Origin: Lentimicrobiaceae bacterium
GTDB lineage: Bacteria > Bacteroidota > Bacteroidia > Bacteroidales > Lentimicrobiaceae
DNA length: 64,000 bases
Direction of reading: 5' to 3'
Assembly (NCBI GenBank): GCA_020636745.1
Contig: JACJXH010000009.1
Span: 62,001-126,000 of the forward strand
Part shown: one piece after another, positions 52,445 to 62,462 of the stretch
How positions within the stretch are numbered: position 1 is the stretch's first letter
How the letters are laid out: each line of letters begins with the position of its first letter
Translations under genes and position numbers: made by a program
The notes under the pieces: generated by a model
Seen by the model: only the letters and a program-made list of their open reading frames with translations
Told to the model about the DNA's origin: nothing
The model's database searches: none

Positions 52445-53800
52445 ATGTTTGAAAATTTAAGCGAAAAACTCGAAAGAGCCTTTAAAACCCTGAAGGGGCA
52501 AGGTCATATTACTGAAATCAATGTGGCTGAAACATTGAAAGATGTTAGAAAAGCATTACTCGATGCCGACGTAAGTTACAAAGTAGCCAAACAATTTACC
52601 GACCTTGTTAAAGAGAAAGCCCTGGGGCAACAGGTGTTGACCTCTGTTTCGCCGGGCCAGTTAATGGTTAAAATTGTGCATGACGAACTGGCCAACCTTA
52701 TGGGAGGCACTCAGGTTGAGATTAACCTTAAAGGGGCGCCTGCTGTTATACTTATTGCTGGTCTTCAGGGGTCAGGTAAAACTACATTTTCGGCTAAACT
52801 GGCCAATTATCTGCATACCAAAAAGGGGAGTAAGCCCCTTTTGGTCGCCGGTGACGTTTATCGTCCGGCAGCTATCGAGCAATTGAAAGTACTTGGAACC
52901 CAGATTGGAGTGCAGGTATTTACCATTGAGGATAATAAAAATCCGGTTGAAATTGCCAAGAAAGCTATAGCACATGCCAAGGAATATGCTTATAGCCCGG
53001 TTATTATTGATACTGCAGGCCGACTGGCAGTTGATGAACAGATGATGAACGAGATTGCAGCAGTAAAACAAGCTGTGAACCCTCAGGAAATCCTGTTTGT
53101 TGTTGATTCCATGACTGGACAGGATGCGGTTAATACTGCCAAAGCATTTAACGACAGGCTTGACTATAATGGTGTTGTACTGACAAAGCTTGACGGAGAT
53201 ACAAGGGGCGGAGCTGCGCTTACTATCCGTTCGGTGGTTGATAAGCCTGTGAAATTTGTCGGACTCGGCGAAAAGATGGATGCCATTGATGTATTCTACC
53301 CTTCGCGAATGGCTGACCGTATCCTTGGCATGGGCGATATTGTTTCGCTTGTTGAACGTGCTCAGGAACAGTTTGATGAAGAAGAAGCTAAAAAACTTCA
53401 GATAAAACTTGCAAAGGATACCTTTAACTTCAATGACTTTATCAGCCAGGTAAAGCAGATTAAGAAGATGGGTAATGTTAAGGATTTGCTTGGCATGATT
53501 CCCGGTATGGGCAAAGCCCTGAAGGATGTTGAGATAGATGAAAATGCATTTAAGGGGATTGAAGCCATGATTTCATCCATGACTCCGGCTGAACGCGAAA
53601 ACCCCGCTCTGCTCAACGGTAGCCGCCGCAAACGTATCGCTATGGGAAGCGGTACTGATATAGCTGAAGTTAACCGGCTGATTAAACAGTTTGAAGATAC
53701 CCGCAAAATGATGAAACTGGTTTCAGGTGGCGGCGGCAAAAATGCTATGCATGCCATGCGGAATATGTCGAAAATGTCATCAGGTCGTAAGCGTAAATAA
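52445..53800 (+). CDS. ffh: Signal recognition particle GTPase Ffh
   Basis: 451 residues. N domain (MFENLSEKLERAFKTLKG), G domain with GLQGSGKTTFSAKLA, DVYRPAAIEQL, DTAGRLAVDEQMM and TKLDGDTRGGAAL, and the M domain with Met-rich IPGMGK, FKGIEAMISSMTP, RRKRIAMGSG and C-terminal KNAMHAMRNM. It binds signal sequences and the 4.5S RNA and targets nascent membrane proteins to FtsY and the translocon. It is followed by folD 19 bp downstream. Confidence 0.98.
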   Translation: MFENLSEKLERAFKTLKGQGHITEINVAETLKDVRKALLDADVSYKVAKQFTDLVKEKALGQQVLTSVSPGQLMVKIVHDELANLMGGTQVEINLKGAPAVILIAGLQGSGKTTFSAKLANYLHTKKGSKPLLVAGDVYRPAAIEQLKVLGTQIGVQVFTIEDNKNPVEIAKKAIAHAKEYAYSPVIIDTAGRLAVDEQMMNEIAAVKQAVNPQEILFVVDSMTGQDAVNTAKAFNDRLDYNGVVLTKLDGDTRGGAALTIRSVVDKPVKFVGLGEKMDAIDVFYPSRMADRILGMGDIVSLVERAQEQFDEEEAKKLQIKLAKDTFNFNDFISQVKQIKKMGNVKDLLGMIPGMGKALKDVEIDENAFKGIEAMISSMTPAERENPALLNGSRRKRIAMGSGTDIAEVNRLIKQFEDTRKMMKLVSGGGGKNAMHAMRNMSKMSSGRKRK

Positions 53801-53819
53801 TTACTGAATTTTTTTAGAG

Positions 53820-54698
53820 ATGAAATTGATTGACGGGAAAAAAATTGCGGAAGAAGTTAAAAAGGACATCGCTGCTAAGGTAGCTGCTATCATTGATTCG
53901 GGAGGAAATGCACCTCATTTAGCTGCCGTGTTGGTAGGAGAGGATGCTGCCAGCCAAACATATGTAGCCAGTAAGGAACGGGCTTGTAAAGCAATTGGTT
54001 TTACTTCCAGTATTTATCGGTATCCTGCCAGTATTACTGAACAGGAGTTGCTCGATGTGGTTGATTTTTTAAACAATGACGAAGAAATCAACGGGTTTAT
54101 TGTACAACTTCCACTGCCCGCTCATATTGATGCAGATAAAGTTCTTCAACGCATTGATCCTGCCAAGGATGTTGATGGTTTTCATCCGGTGAATGTTGGG
54201 CGCATGGCGCTGGGACTCCCTTCATATTTACCCGCAACTCCGGCCGGTATTATGCTATTGCTTGAAAAATATGGAATTGAAACCAGTGGAAAGCATTGTG
54301 TGGTGCTGGGCCGAAGCAATATTGTAGGCACGCCTGTTGCATTGCTTATGTCTCGTAAGGCTTCGCCCGGAAACAGTACTGTTACAATCTGTCACAGCCG
54401 TACTGAAAATCTGGCTGACATCACACGTCAGGCTGATATTTTGATCGCTGCCATCGGGCAACCTGAATTTGTTAAGGCCGATATGGTAAAACCTGGCGCT
54501 GTTGTGATTGATGTGGGTATTCACAGAGTGGATGACAGCAGTGAAAAGGGATATCATATCACCGGGGATGTTGATTATGATTTGGTGGCTCCTAAATGCA
54601 GTTATATCACCCCTGTACCCGGAGGTGTTGGCCCAATGACAATTGTCAGCCTGCTCTTGAATACTTTTAAATCCTATAACAAGGAAATTTATTTCTGA
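53820..54698 (+). CDS. folD: Methylenetetrahydrofolate dehydrogenase/cyclohydrolase
   Basis: 292 residues. LAAVLVGEDAASQTYVASKERACKAIG (with the catalytic lysine region), FIVQLPLPAHID, the PAKDVDGFHPVNVG motif, GKHCVVLGRSNIVGTPVA (NADP site) and PGGVGPMTI identify bifunctional FolD, which converts 5,10-methylene-THF to 10-formyl-THF. Probably in one transcript with ffh. Confidence 0.97.
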   Translation: MKLIDGKKIAEEVKKDIAAKVAAIIDSGGNAPHLAAVLVGEDAASQTYVASKERACKAIGFTSSIYRYPASITEQELLDVVDFLNNDEEINGFIVQLPLPAHIDADKVLQRIDPAKDVDGFHPVNVGRMALGLPSYLPATPAGIMLLLEKYGIETSGKHCVVLGRSNIVGTPVALLMSRKASPGNSTVTICHSRTENLADITRQADILIAAIGQPEFVKADMVKPGAVVIDVGIHRVDDSSEKGYHITGDVDYDLVAPKCSYITPVPGGVGPMTIVSLLLNTFKSYNKEIYF

Positions 54699-54768
54699 TT
54701 TGTCTAACATCCCGGAGTTGGAGCTGTTTATACTGATTCACAGATACACGTATCTTTAATCAATTGGT

Positions 54769-56031
54769 ATGATGAACCATAAGTTTCTTCTTTCTTTGGT
54801 TGCGATGCTCTTTTTGTCCCTGCATGGTTTTAGCCAGGTAAATGGATGTACCGACCCTCAGGCTATTAATTACAATCCCGACGCCACTGTTAATGATGGC
54901 AGTTGTCTTTACCCTTCCACAGCCGTAACACCCGCCACTGTCGTGAATGCTTTGCCGGAAACCATTATGGAAACCTCCGCATTGATATATTGGAGTGGCG
55001 GCTTGTGGACACTCAACGATAGTGGAAATGAGCCTGAATTGTATAAATTTGACACCCTCACCGGTCAGATTTCCCAAACTATTGCTATCTCGGGAGCCCA
55101 AAATGTTGACTGGGAAGATTTGGCTCAGGATGAAACACGTATTTTTATTGGTGATTTCGGAAACAATCTGGGTAATCGTACCGATTTGAAAATTTATGTG
55201 GTCGAAAAATCATCCATTCCTGCATCGGGAAATGCAGAGGTTTTAGCTACTGAAATAGAGTTTAGTTATGGCGACCAACAATCATTTAAAAAAGCCAACC
55301 GCAACAATGATTATGATTGCGAATCGATGCTTTCGGCCGGAGATAGTTTGTTTTTGTTTACCAAAAACTGGGTAAATGAACAGTCGCGTATTTATGTTCT
55401 GCCCAAAGAACCCGGAACTTACACTGTTTTTCCTTCAGCCCAATTTGATACCGATGGACTAATTACAGGCGCTGATATGATTGAAGGCAGTGGCGAAGTG
55501 GTTTTATGTGGTTATAAGAATTACAGTCCGTTTATCTGGTTATTGTTTGATTTCAATCATACTGATTTTTTTGGCGGTAATAAACGGCGCATTAACTTTT
55601 CAGGAATGCTGGGCACGCAAACCGAAGGAGTTGCTTATACCTTTGGCCGTAATGTTTATATATCTTCTGAAAAAACAAGCCTTTCGCCACCCAGGTTATT
55701 CAGGATAAATACAACTCCATGGGTTCAACCTTCTTCCGTTGGAATTGAAAATCAACATCAGGGGAAGAAACACGATGAGCAAGGGCTATTGGTGTATCCC
55801 AATCCCAGCAATGGTAGCTTTTGGCTGAATGCAGGCAGCTTTTGTGATAACGGGAACTACAGTGCCGATGTGTTTAATTGTCAGGGAAAGAAAATAGTTG
55901 ACCAATTTCCTTTAACTTTTTCCGATTGTACTGCTGAAGTGAATCTGCAGTTGTTGAGCAACGGACTTTATTTCCTCAGATGCTTTTCGCACGATGCATC
56001 TGCCTCGGGCTGGTTTCTGATTGCTGAATAA
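54769..56031 (+). CDS. T9SS-exported protein with GCTDPxAxNYNP motif
   Basis: 420 residues. Signal peptide (MMNHKFLLSLVAMLFLSLHG, ending FSQ), then one Ca-binding-like motif GCTDPQAINYNPDATVNDG followed by SC, a Cys-paired unit seen in many marine and Bacteroidota adhesins. The core (about 60-330) is strand-rich, with DTLTGQISQTI, WEDLAQDETRIFIGDFGNN, YDCESMLSAGDSLFLFTKNW and GYKNYSPFIWLL, like a beta-propeller. The C-terminal T9SS sorting domain begins at LLVYPNPSNGSFWL. Ligand or enzyme activity unknown. Confidence 0.85.
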   Translation: MMNHKFLLSLVAMLFLSLHGFSQVNGCTDPQAINYNPDATVNDGSCLYPSTAVTPATVVNALPETIMETSALIYWSGGLWTLNDSGNEPELYKFDTLTGQISQTIAISGAQNVDWEDLAQDETRIFIGDFGNNLGNRTDLKIYVVEKSSIPASGNAEVLATEIEFSYGDQQSFKKANRNNDYDCESMLSAGDSLFLFTKNWVNEQSRIYVLPKEPGTYTVFPSAQFDTDGLITGADMIEGSGEVVLCGYKNYSPFIWLLFDFNHTDFFGGNKRRINFSGMLGTQTEGVAYTFGRNVYISSEKTSLSPPRLFRINTTPWVQPSSVGIENQHQGKKHDEQGLLVYPNPSNGSFWLNAGSFCDNGNYSADVFNCQGKKIVDQFPLTFSDCTAEVNLQLLSNGLYFLRCFSHDASASGWFLIAE

Positions 56032-56076
56032 AGTCAGCTGTTAGCTGAACAAAATATGATACAATAAGTGGCGTTA

Positions 56077-56084
56077 TATTTTTG
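56077..56084 (+). promoter_or_regulatory. Putative -7 element of the PorE-like gene
   Basis: TATTTTTG, a TAnnTTTG match that overlaps an in-frame TTG; it argues for translation from the ATG codons at 56109/56112. No good -33. Confidence 0.4.
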
Positions 56085-56108
56085 AATAACAGCTGCGTAA
56101 ACTTACTG

Positions 56109-58025
56109 ATGATGTATCAACGATTTTTACTGTTTCTTGCCATCCTGGCTTTTACTTTTCAACTTTCTGCTCAAAATAAACCGGAAGGAAAAGAGGCCCG
56201 GTTTCATCAGAAAGCGCTGGATTATTACAATGCTTCTGCTTATGATAAAGCACTTGACGAAATTGGTAAAGTGTTTAAAATCAATGATAAATATATCGAA
56301 TCATGGCTTTTGGCCGGAGATATTTATGCCATTAAAGGAAATGCCCGAGAAGCCATCAGATGTTATCAAACAGCAGTTGAAATAGATCATCAATTTTTTC
56401 CTCCTGCCGTTTACATTCTGGCCAATCTTCAGTTTCAGGAAAAGTTATATGCTGACTGTATCAGTAACTATGAGTGGTATCTTCAGTATCCCAAAGCCAG
56501 ACAAACGGAGAAGAACAAAAGTATTAAGAACCTGGCACTGGCACGTTTCCGGCTGGATGCCATGCAGCACCCTGAAGATCTGCATCCTGTAAATCTTGGC
56601 GAAAATGTGAACACTTCAGGATACGAATTCGTAAATTATATCAGCCCTGATGCCGTATTTCTTTATTTTACCAGACGGATGACCACTGGTGAAAAACGAG
56701 ATGAGGATTTTTATTTTGCCGAAAAACTTACCGATTCAACCTGGCAAGCGGCGGTTTCATTGGGCGATCCTGTAAATACGCCCGGCGATGAAGGTGCAAT
56801 GTGCATTTCACCTGACGGACAATGGTTGTTTTTTTCGGCTTGTAACCGGCCTGATGGTTACGGAAGCTGCGATATTTATGCTTCCAAACGCGAAGGCAAG
56901 CATTGGGGACAACCGCAGAATCTTGGGAAAAATGTGAATACTTCGTATTGGGAAACTCAACCCAGCTTTTCTTCTGATGGTAAAAGCCTTTATTTTGTAA
57001 GCAATCGTCCGGGTGGTTTTGGCAGCAGCGATATATGGGTGAGCAGGCTTGATTCAGCAGGCAGTTGGTCGCTTCCTGAAAACCTGGGCAACGTGGTGAA
57101 TACAGCTGAATCAGAAAGGGGGCCTTTTATTCATCCTGATGGACAATCCCTTTATTTTTCTTCAAAAGGTCATCCGGGAATGGGCGAAGGCGATATATTT
57201 ATGACAACTCCTGATAACACAGGACACTGGACTGAACCTGTAAATGTTGGATTTCCACTCAATACCGAAGCTGACGAAGTTACCTTTATTGTGGATAACC
57301 AGGGGAAATATGCGTATGTATCTTCTGAAACAGAAAATGGATTTGGCTTACAGGATATTTACCGGGTACTTGTTCCTGAAAAGGTAAAACCATGGCCTGT
57401 AACCTATATGAAAGGTGTGGTTTCTGATAGCCTGAGTGGCCGTTTATTATCAGCTTCTTTTGTGTTATCTGATATCGCAACCGGCCGTGTAATGGTTCAA
57501 TCTCAATCCGATCCGGTCAACGGCTCATTTTTGTTATGTATTCCGGCTGGCAAGAAGTATGCACTTTCAGTCGAAAAATCTGGCTATTTGTTTTATTCAG
57601 CTCATTTTGAACCTGATAGTGATGGAAGCCTTTATGATCCTATTGTTAAAAATGTTTTACTGAAACCTGTGAGGGAAGGCGAATCTATTGTTTTAAGAAA
57701 TATCTTTTTCGAAACCGATTCATCAAGACTTCTGCCTGTATCAGAAACAGAGCTTAACCGTCTTTATCAGTTACTTGTGCACAATTCAGGCCTGCGCATC
57801 GAAATAAGTGGCCATACTGACAATACCGGCAGTGAGACATACAATCGTAATTTATCAGAAAAGAGGGCATTTGAGGTGTATAATTATTTGATAAAGAAAG
57901 GGATAGATGTTTCAAGGCTTAGTTATAAGGGGTGTGGCGCAATGCAACCTGTAGCTGATAACTCAACTCCTGAAGGTAAGGCCCTCAATCGCCGCACTGA
58001 GTTTAAAGTGCTTGGTATTCAATAA
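56109..58025 (+). CDS. PorE-like TPR/PD40/OmpA outer membrane protein
   Basis: 638 residues from the ATG at 56109; an earlier TTG overlaps a promoter-like element. Signal peptide ends near LSAQ. Domain order: TPR (about 20-140), a PD40/WD40-like propeller (about 160-425, with SPDGQWLFFSACNRPDGYGS, SSDGKSLYFVSNRPGGFGSS and HPDGQSLYFSSKG), a carboxypeptidase-regulatory-like domain (about 438-510), and a C-terminal OmpA peptidoglycan-binding domain (LEI.GHTDNTGS..NRNLSEKRA). This is the architecture of T9SS protein PorE, which anchors the system to the cell wall, but many paralogues of other function share it. It likely spans the periplasm. Confidence 0.85.
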   Translation: MMYQRFLLFLAILAFTFQLSAQNKPEGKEARFHQKALDYYNASAYDKALDEIGKVFKINDKYIESWLLAGDIYAIKGNAREAIRCYQTAVEIDHQFFPPAVYILANLQFQEKLYADCISNYEWYLQYPKARQTEKNKSIKNLALARFRLDAMQHPEDLHPVNLGENVNTSGYEFVNYISPDAVFLYFTRRMTTGEKRDEDFYFAEKLTDSTWQAAVSLGDPVNTPGDEGAMCISPDGQWLFFSACNRPDGYGSCDIYASKREGKHWGQPQNLGKNVNTSYWETQPSFSSDGKSLYFVSNRPGGFGSSDIWVSRLDSAGSWSLPENLGNVVNTAESERGPFIHPDGQSLYFSSKGHPGMGEGDIFMTTPDNTGHWTEPVNVGFPLNTEADEVTFIVDNQGKYAYVSSETENGFGLQDIYRVLVPEKVKPWPVTYMKGVVSDSLSGRLLSASFVLSDIATGRVMVQSQSDPVNGSFLLCIPAGKKYALSVEKSGYLFYSAHFEPDSDGSLYDPIVKNVLLKPVREGESIVLRNIFFETDSSRLLPVSETELNRLYQLLVHNSGLRIEISGHTDNTGSETYNRNLSEKRAFEVYNYLIKKGIDVSRLSYKGCGAMQPVADNSTPEGKALNRRTEFKVLGIQ

Positions 58026-58166
58026 GTCTGACTTTTTCTGATTCCTTAGCTTTTGATTCATTGGAGATGTTGATGTTGCATGAGGTAACATAATCAAAGC
58101 GTTATTGGTTATCAATAACATTCCATATTGAACAGTCCCTGAACTTTATCTTATCATACTTAATGC

Positions 58167-58174
58167 TAACTTTG
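58167..58174 (+). promoter_or_regulatory. Putative -7 element of the large exported protein gene
   Basis: TAACTTTG, 28 bp before the ATG at 58202; no clear -33. Confidence 0.4.
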
Positions 58175-58201
58175 CAAATGTAATTCTGCTCAGATTCTCC
58201 T

Positions 58202-60853
58202 ATGCGTCGTTGGTTATTATTGGCTTTTCTGCTTACTGTTTGTCTGCATGTTACTCATGGTCAGTCTGTTTACAGCATCCAACATGATGCAAGCTGGGAA
58301 ATGCGTTACGCAGACGCACGAAAGACTGATTATTATACCAATATGGTTTTAAAGCAGTTAGGGCTGGCATATTTAAAAATACCTGAACATACCTCCTTTA
58401 TTTTTCATTATAATTATGGCGCTTCGGTAAGTTTTCAGCAGGGTAACCTTCTCGATATCTCGGTTTCGCTCACTCCTTCCTTCTGCTCAGGCGATATTAA
58501 AGTGAGGGATTTTGATCTTCAAAAGTTGTTATTTCCGGCACTGTGTTCTTTCAGACTGGCGGTTATTCATCCATATAAAGGAGAAGTGTTCTCTTCAGTG
58601 CATGAGAATGTAAGGCTTTTTGATTTAATGTTGGGTTATAGTCCGGCTTCTTTCCCTGATTCATTGTGGATGGCAGGAAGCAGGGTTGAAGTTGAATTTA
58701 AAGGTTTTCATTTTGATGAGGAATCTTTTAAGCGCATTGAAAACGAGTTATTTGCGATTAGGGATTACGATGCGGCAGCTACGCTGTGCGATACGCTTGA
58801 GAAGAAAATAAGGGTTGCCCGTGTTAGTTTGCATACGCCTCAGGAGGCCTTTGGTATTTATGTTTTTGCCAGCAAGAGTAATTACTTATTGAGTGAAGCT
58901 GCTCAAACCCAAACTGTGATTGTTCCCGGTGACGATCCCCGCAAATTGCTTGGCAAAGTTTCAGTTGTCAATTACCAGTTTCAGGATTTAACCAAATTTT
59001 TGATTGATGAAGGGAGTGGGCATGAACTGGCCGGGAATGTGTATCTTAACATGGCTTCGGCTTATGGAAAGGCACTCTCCGATGCCTTGAAACTTTCACA
59101 AAAAGTTGATTATTACAGTAGTCCGTTTTATTATCGGCTGTACTCAAACAGCACCACAGTATCTCAAATGTGGTCAGCAATGAGGGGGATTCGACTTTTT
59201 ACACAAAAAAGAGGATTACCAACTTTAAATTTAGCGTTGTTATCGCGCAGAATTATGGATGAGTATCTGAGGCTGGCCGACAACCTGATGAGTGAAGCCC
59301 GGTATGCAGAAGCAGTAGATATGCTAACCTCAGCCGAAAGATTTTGCGCGGTTAATCCAACTGCAGAACGAACAGAACAGCTTACCGCTACACTTATGCA
59401 AGCCAGAAGTGGCCTTACCGCTTCTTATATCCGTATTGTCCAAAAGGCCTTGGATAATAATTTGCCTTCATTGGCTGATAAATATCTGGCAGAAGCCATG
59501 CAGCTTACGGCTAAATACAACAATTTGTCAACCTCTGATTCTGCAGGGTTTGCTGGTTTATATGGTGTTTTGTCGGGCAAAAATATACAAGCTGGTAACC
59601 GTTTGCTGGCCGATGGAAAGTATAGCGAAGCGCTTGCCGTATATAACAAGGCTTTGATAACGGGAAATCAGTTTAATCTTCCTGATATTATTAAACAGGC
59701 TGAAAAGGGTCAACTGCTGGCTGTGAATGGCATCTACAGGCATAAATACAGAAAATCAGAAGAAGCTTTAAGGCAGGGCAATGCTGACGAAGCTGCCTCA
59801 AAATTAAAAGAGGCGATTGATTTTGCATCAGGATATTCAGATTATCAGGCAGATCCGGTAGCTGCTGACAGCCTCGAAAAAAGTATTGCATTATTCAGTT
59901 ATACCTCGCTGGTGACACAAGCTGCTGATTTTTCATTGGTGCATAATCATATGCGGGCTGTTGAATTTTTGTTGAAAGCAAACGAGCTGAGTATCGAACA
60001 TCACTTGTCTCATTCGGCGCTGTTTGACTCAATTGCGAATTTTTCAGGTGTGTTCAGTATTCAATCACTTCTTTCTGATGGGCGTTTGAAGCTATGGGCA
60101 GGTGAACCTGAAAATGCGCTTATGCTTGCCGCACAGGCTAAACAACTTGAAACGGCCTTGGGTTTGAGTGCGAGAGAGGAGCTCAGGCAACAATACAATG
60201 CCCTGATGGAATTCGCAGATGAGTTGCTGTGCAACCGGGTGAAAGGTGAATTGAGTTCACTTATCAGAAGGGCTGATGAGAATTTTGCCCAGAATAAATT
60301 TGAAGTGGCTGAGCATCTGGTTTTAGAGGCGCGCGAACTGATTTATTCGAAGGCTTCATGCGGATTAAATACAGTTGAATTGAATAAACTCACCTCAAAG
60401 TATCAGTTTCCAATGCGCTGGAATGCCATGGTAAAAGAGGCCGGACGGTTTATCGATAACGGTGATTATTTGCAGGGCATTGAGTTGATACAACAGTCCG
60501 GCGCGCTGTATAATTATTATCGCCTCGATACCCTGGGCCTTATGAATACTGGCTTGTATGAGATGGCCATGAAATCAAGCCATCTGCCGCTCATAACTTA
60601 TGCAGCAGGCTATTATGTTGCACGTAATAAATTTGATGAAGCTTTTCAATTGTTGGGGCAGCTTTTCAAAACCGGCATCAACGCTGATGTGACCAATGAT
60701 TTGCAGGAAAGTATTGCCCGTGGCCTGGCGCAGCGCGATTTGGCTGCAACCGATGCGCTTAACCTTAAAAATATGCTCAGGTTTTATACCAATGGAGATA
60801 AATGGTATCGCAGGTTTACCGAAGTTTACAAATATCATGTAGAGAACAAATAA
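58202..60853 (+). CDS. Large exported helical-repeat protein, unrecognised
   Basis: 883 residues with a signal peptide (MRRWLLLAFLLTVCLHVTHG, ending near Q). I do not recognise a family. Residues 25-220 look mixed alpha/beta; residues 290-860 are helical, with degenerate TPR-like helix pairs (YAEAVDMLTSAERFCAVNPTAE, GNADEAASKLKEAIDFASGY, LAEAMQL). There is no T9SS sorting domain and no OmpA domain. It follows the PorE-like gene by 176 bp on the same strand and could be a periplasmic partner of it; this is inference. No catalytic motif seen. Confidence 0.55.
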   Translation: MRRWLLLAFLLTVCLHVTHGQSVYSIQHDASWEMRYADARKTDYYTNMVLKQLGLAYLKIPEHTSFIFHYNYGASVSFQQGNLLDISVSLTPSFCSGDIKVRDFDLQKLLFPALCSFRLAVIHPYKGEVFSSVHENVRLFDLMLGYSPASFPDSLWMAGSRVEVEFKGFHFDEESFKRIENELFAIRDYDAAATLCDTLEKKIRVARVSLHTPQEAFGIYVFASKSNYLLSEAAQTQTVIVPGDDPRKLLGKVSVVNYQFQDLTKFLIDEGSGHELAGNVYLNMASAYGKALSDALKLSQKVDYYSSPFYYRLYSNSTTVSQMWSAMRGIRLFTQKRGLPTLNLALLSRRIMDEYLRLADNLMSEARYAEAVDMLTSAERFCAVNPTAERTEQLTATLMQARSGLTASYIRIVQKALDNNLPSLADKYLAEAMQLTAKYNNLSTSDSAGFAGLYGVLSGKNIQAGNRLLADGKYSEALAVYNKALITGNQFNLPDIIKQAEKGQLLAVNGIYRHKYRKSEEALRQGNADEAASKLKEAIDFASGYSDYQADPVAADSLEKSIALFSYTSLVTQAADFSLVHNHMRAVEFLLKANELSIEHHLSHSALFDSIANFSGVFSIQSLLSDGRLKLWAGEPENALMLAAQAKQLETALGLSAREELRQQYNALMEFADELLCNRVKGELSSLIRRADENFAQNKFEVAEHLVLEARELIYSKASCGLNTVELNKLTSKYQFPMRWNAMVKEAGRFIDNGDYLQGIELIQQSGALYNYYRLDTLGLMNTGLYEMAMKSSHLPLITYAAGYYVARNKFDEAFQLLGQLFKTGINADVTNDLQESIARGLAQRDLAATDALNLKNMLRFYTNGDKWYRRFTEVYKYHVENK

Positions 60854-60866
60854 GCTCAGTCCGGGA

Positions 60867-60896
60867 TTGCTATTCTGATTTGTTTTTTTATGTTTG
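60867..60896 (+). promoter_or_regulatory. Putative pepE promoter
   Basis: TTG (60867-60869), 19-bp spacer, TATGTTTG (60889-60896), 45 bp before the ATG. Confidence 0.55.
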
Positions 60897-60941
60897 CAAA
60901 ACAAATTTCTAATGCTGGAATTTTTCTAAAACCATTTCTTT

Positions 60942-61652
60942 ATGAAACTATTATTGATAAGCAATTCAACCAATCCCGGTGAAGAGTATTTGGGTTGGCC
61001 CCGGAACGATATTAAAAATTTTCTGAATAATACTGGTGTAAAACGTGTACTGTTTATTCCTTATGCCGGGGTAACCATGAGCTACGATGCCTACGAAGCA
61101 AAAGTAAAAGCAGTATTTGAACTGTTGGGTTACCAGCTTTATTCCATCCATCATGAAACCGATCCGGTGTTGGCTGTTGCTCAGGCTGAAGCCATTGCCG
61201 TTGGTGGTGGAAATACATTTCATCTTGTTCGTGAAATGCAGCGTACAGGCATTATGCAGGCCATCAGAGGGCGTGTAAAGGCCGGAGTGCCTTATATGGG
61301 GTGGAGTGCCGGTTCAAATGTAGCCTGCCCGTCATTGCGTACAACCAATGATATGCCCATTGTTCAGCCTGACAGCTTTGATTGTATGGGTCTTATCCCT
61401 TTTCAAATTAATCCTCATTATCTTGATGCTCATCCAACCGGCCATGGTGGTGAAACGCGCGAGCAGCGTATTGAAGAGTTTTTGGCAGCCAATCAGCATA
61501 TGTATGTTGCCGGATTGCGTGAGGCAACTTCTCTCGTTTATGAAGATGGTCATCTAAAACTGATTGGAAAGCATCCCATGCGTGTGTTCAGATATGGAAT
61601 TGCACCGCGCGAAATTGAACCGGGGTCAGATGTTGACTTCTTAATGTTCTGA
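60942..61652 (+). CDS. pepE: Dipeptidase E, alpha-aspartyl dipeptidase (S51)
   Basis: 236 residues. The nucleophile S122 lies in YMGWSAGSNVACPSLRTTNDMP, preceded by AVGGGNTFHL and followed by a candidate catalytic H159 in LIPFQINPHYLDAHP. This is the PepE (S51) family, which cleaves dipeptides with N-terminal Asp in the cytoplasm. Length matches E. coli PepE (229). Followed by a terminator. Confidence 0.93.
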   Translation: MKLLLISNSTNPGEEYLGWPRNDIKNFLNNTGVKRVLFIPYAGVTMSYDAYEAKVKAVFELLGYQLYSIHHETDPVLAVAQAEAIAVGGGNTFHLVREMQRTGIMQAIRGRVKAGVPYMGWSAGSNVACPSLRTTNDMPIVQPDSFDCMGLIPFQINPHYLDAHPTGHGGETREQRIEEFLAANQHMYVAGLREATSLVYEDGHLKLIGKHPMRVFRYGIAPREIEPGSDVDFLMF

Positions 61653-61701
61653 TTGTCCGTTTGATAACCATGCAAATTATAAAGGTTGCTTACCTTTAAG
61701 C

Positions 61702-61735
61702 AAATCCTCCTTTTTTTTAGGAGGATTTTTTTTGT
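61702..61735 (+). terminator. pepE terminator
   Basis: AAATCCTCC and GGAGGATTT (61720-61728) form a stem around a T-rich loop, followed by T5. Confidence 0.85.
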
Positions 61736-61760
61736 TGATGTTTTTTTGTTGATGTTTTTT
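61726..61760. repeat. Short tandem repeat T(7-8)GTTGATG
   Basis: Two tandem copies of a 14-15-bp unit (T run plus GTTGATG) followed by a third T run lie between pepE and sodB. Probably replication slippage. Confidence 0.7.
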
Positions 61761-61811
61761 TTCTGAAAAATGCCGTAACTTTAAACAATATTAATCCAAA
61801 ACAAAACAACC

Positions 61812-62387
61812 ATGAAATTTGAATTGCCCCCATTACCTTATGCACCGGAAGCACTTGAGCCTGTGATAAGTGCTCATACCATCAGTTTTCATTATGGCAA
61901 ACACCACCAGGCATATGTCAATAACCTGAACAACCTTATTCCGGGCACACGATTCGAAAACAGCACGCTTGAACAGATTATTATGGAAGCTGAAGGCGGA
62001 ATATTTAACAACGGCGCCCAGGTGTGGAATCATACTTTTTACTGGGAAGGCCTTGGAGGAAAAGGAACTGCGCCTTCAGGAAAACTGTTGCAGATGATCG
62101 ACGATTCGTTTGGTTCTTTCGAAAAATTCAAAGAGATTTTTGCGGATGCAGCAGTGAAGCAATTTGGTTCGGGCTGGGCATGGCTGGTGTTGGGTGCCGA
62201 TGGGAAACTGGCTGTTACCTCCACTTCAAATGCCGGAAATCCTATGCGTGATGGATTGAAACCGCTGTTTACATGCGATGTTTGGGAACACGCATATTAT
62301 CTTGATTTTCAGAACCGCCGGCCTGATTATGTAAAAGCTTTCTGGGACCTTGTTAACTGGTCGGTTATTGAGGAAAGATTGGGCTAA
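61812..62387 (+). CDS. sodB: Fe/Mn superoxide dismutase
   Basis: 191 residues, the usual bacterial size. Metal ligands H27 (FHYGKHHQAYV), H74 (NHTFYW), D156 and H160 (DVWEHAYY) are in place. Fe versus Mn specificity cannot be fixed by eye; the sequence fits iron or cambialistic enzymes. It detoxifies superoxide in the cytoplasm, a sign of oxygen exposure. Terminator-like hairpin follows. Confidence 0.95.
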   Translation: MKFELPPLPYAPEALEPVISAHTISFHYGKHHQAYVNNLNNLIPGTRFENSTLEQIIMEAEGGIFNNGAQVWNHTFYWEGLGGKGTAPSGKLLQMIDDSFGSFEKFKEIFADAAVKQFGSGWAWLVLGADGKLAVTSTSNAGNPMRDGLKPLFTCDVWEHAYYLDFQNRRPDYVKAFWDLVNWSVIEERLG

Positions 62388-62419
62388 GTGAATGGAGTCC
62401 AGCCTTAAAGGTATGATTT

Positions 62420-62462
62420 TGCGGGGCAATTAGCTGCTAAGCTTTGCCCCGCATTTATTATT
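62420..62462 (+). terminator. sodB terminator
   Basis: TGCGGGGCAA (62420-62429) pairs with TTGCCCCGCA (62444-62453), followed by a T-rich tail TTTATTATT. Confidence 0.8.
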
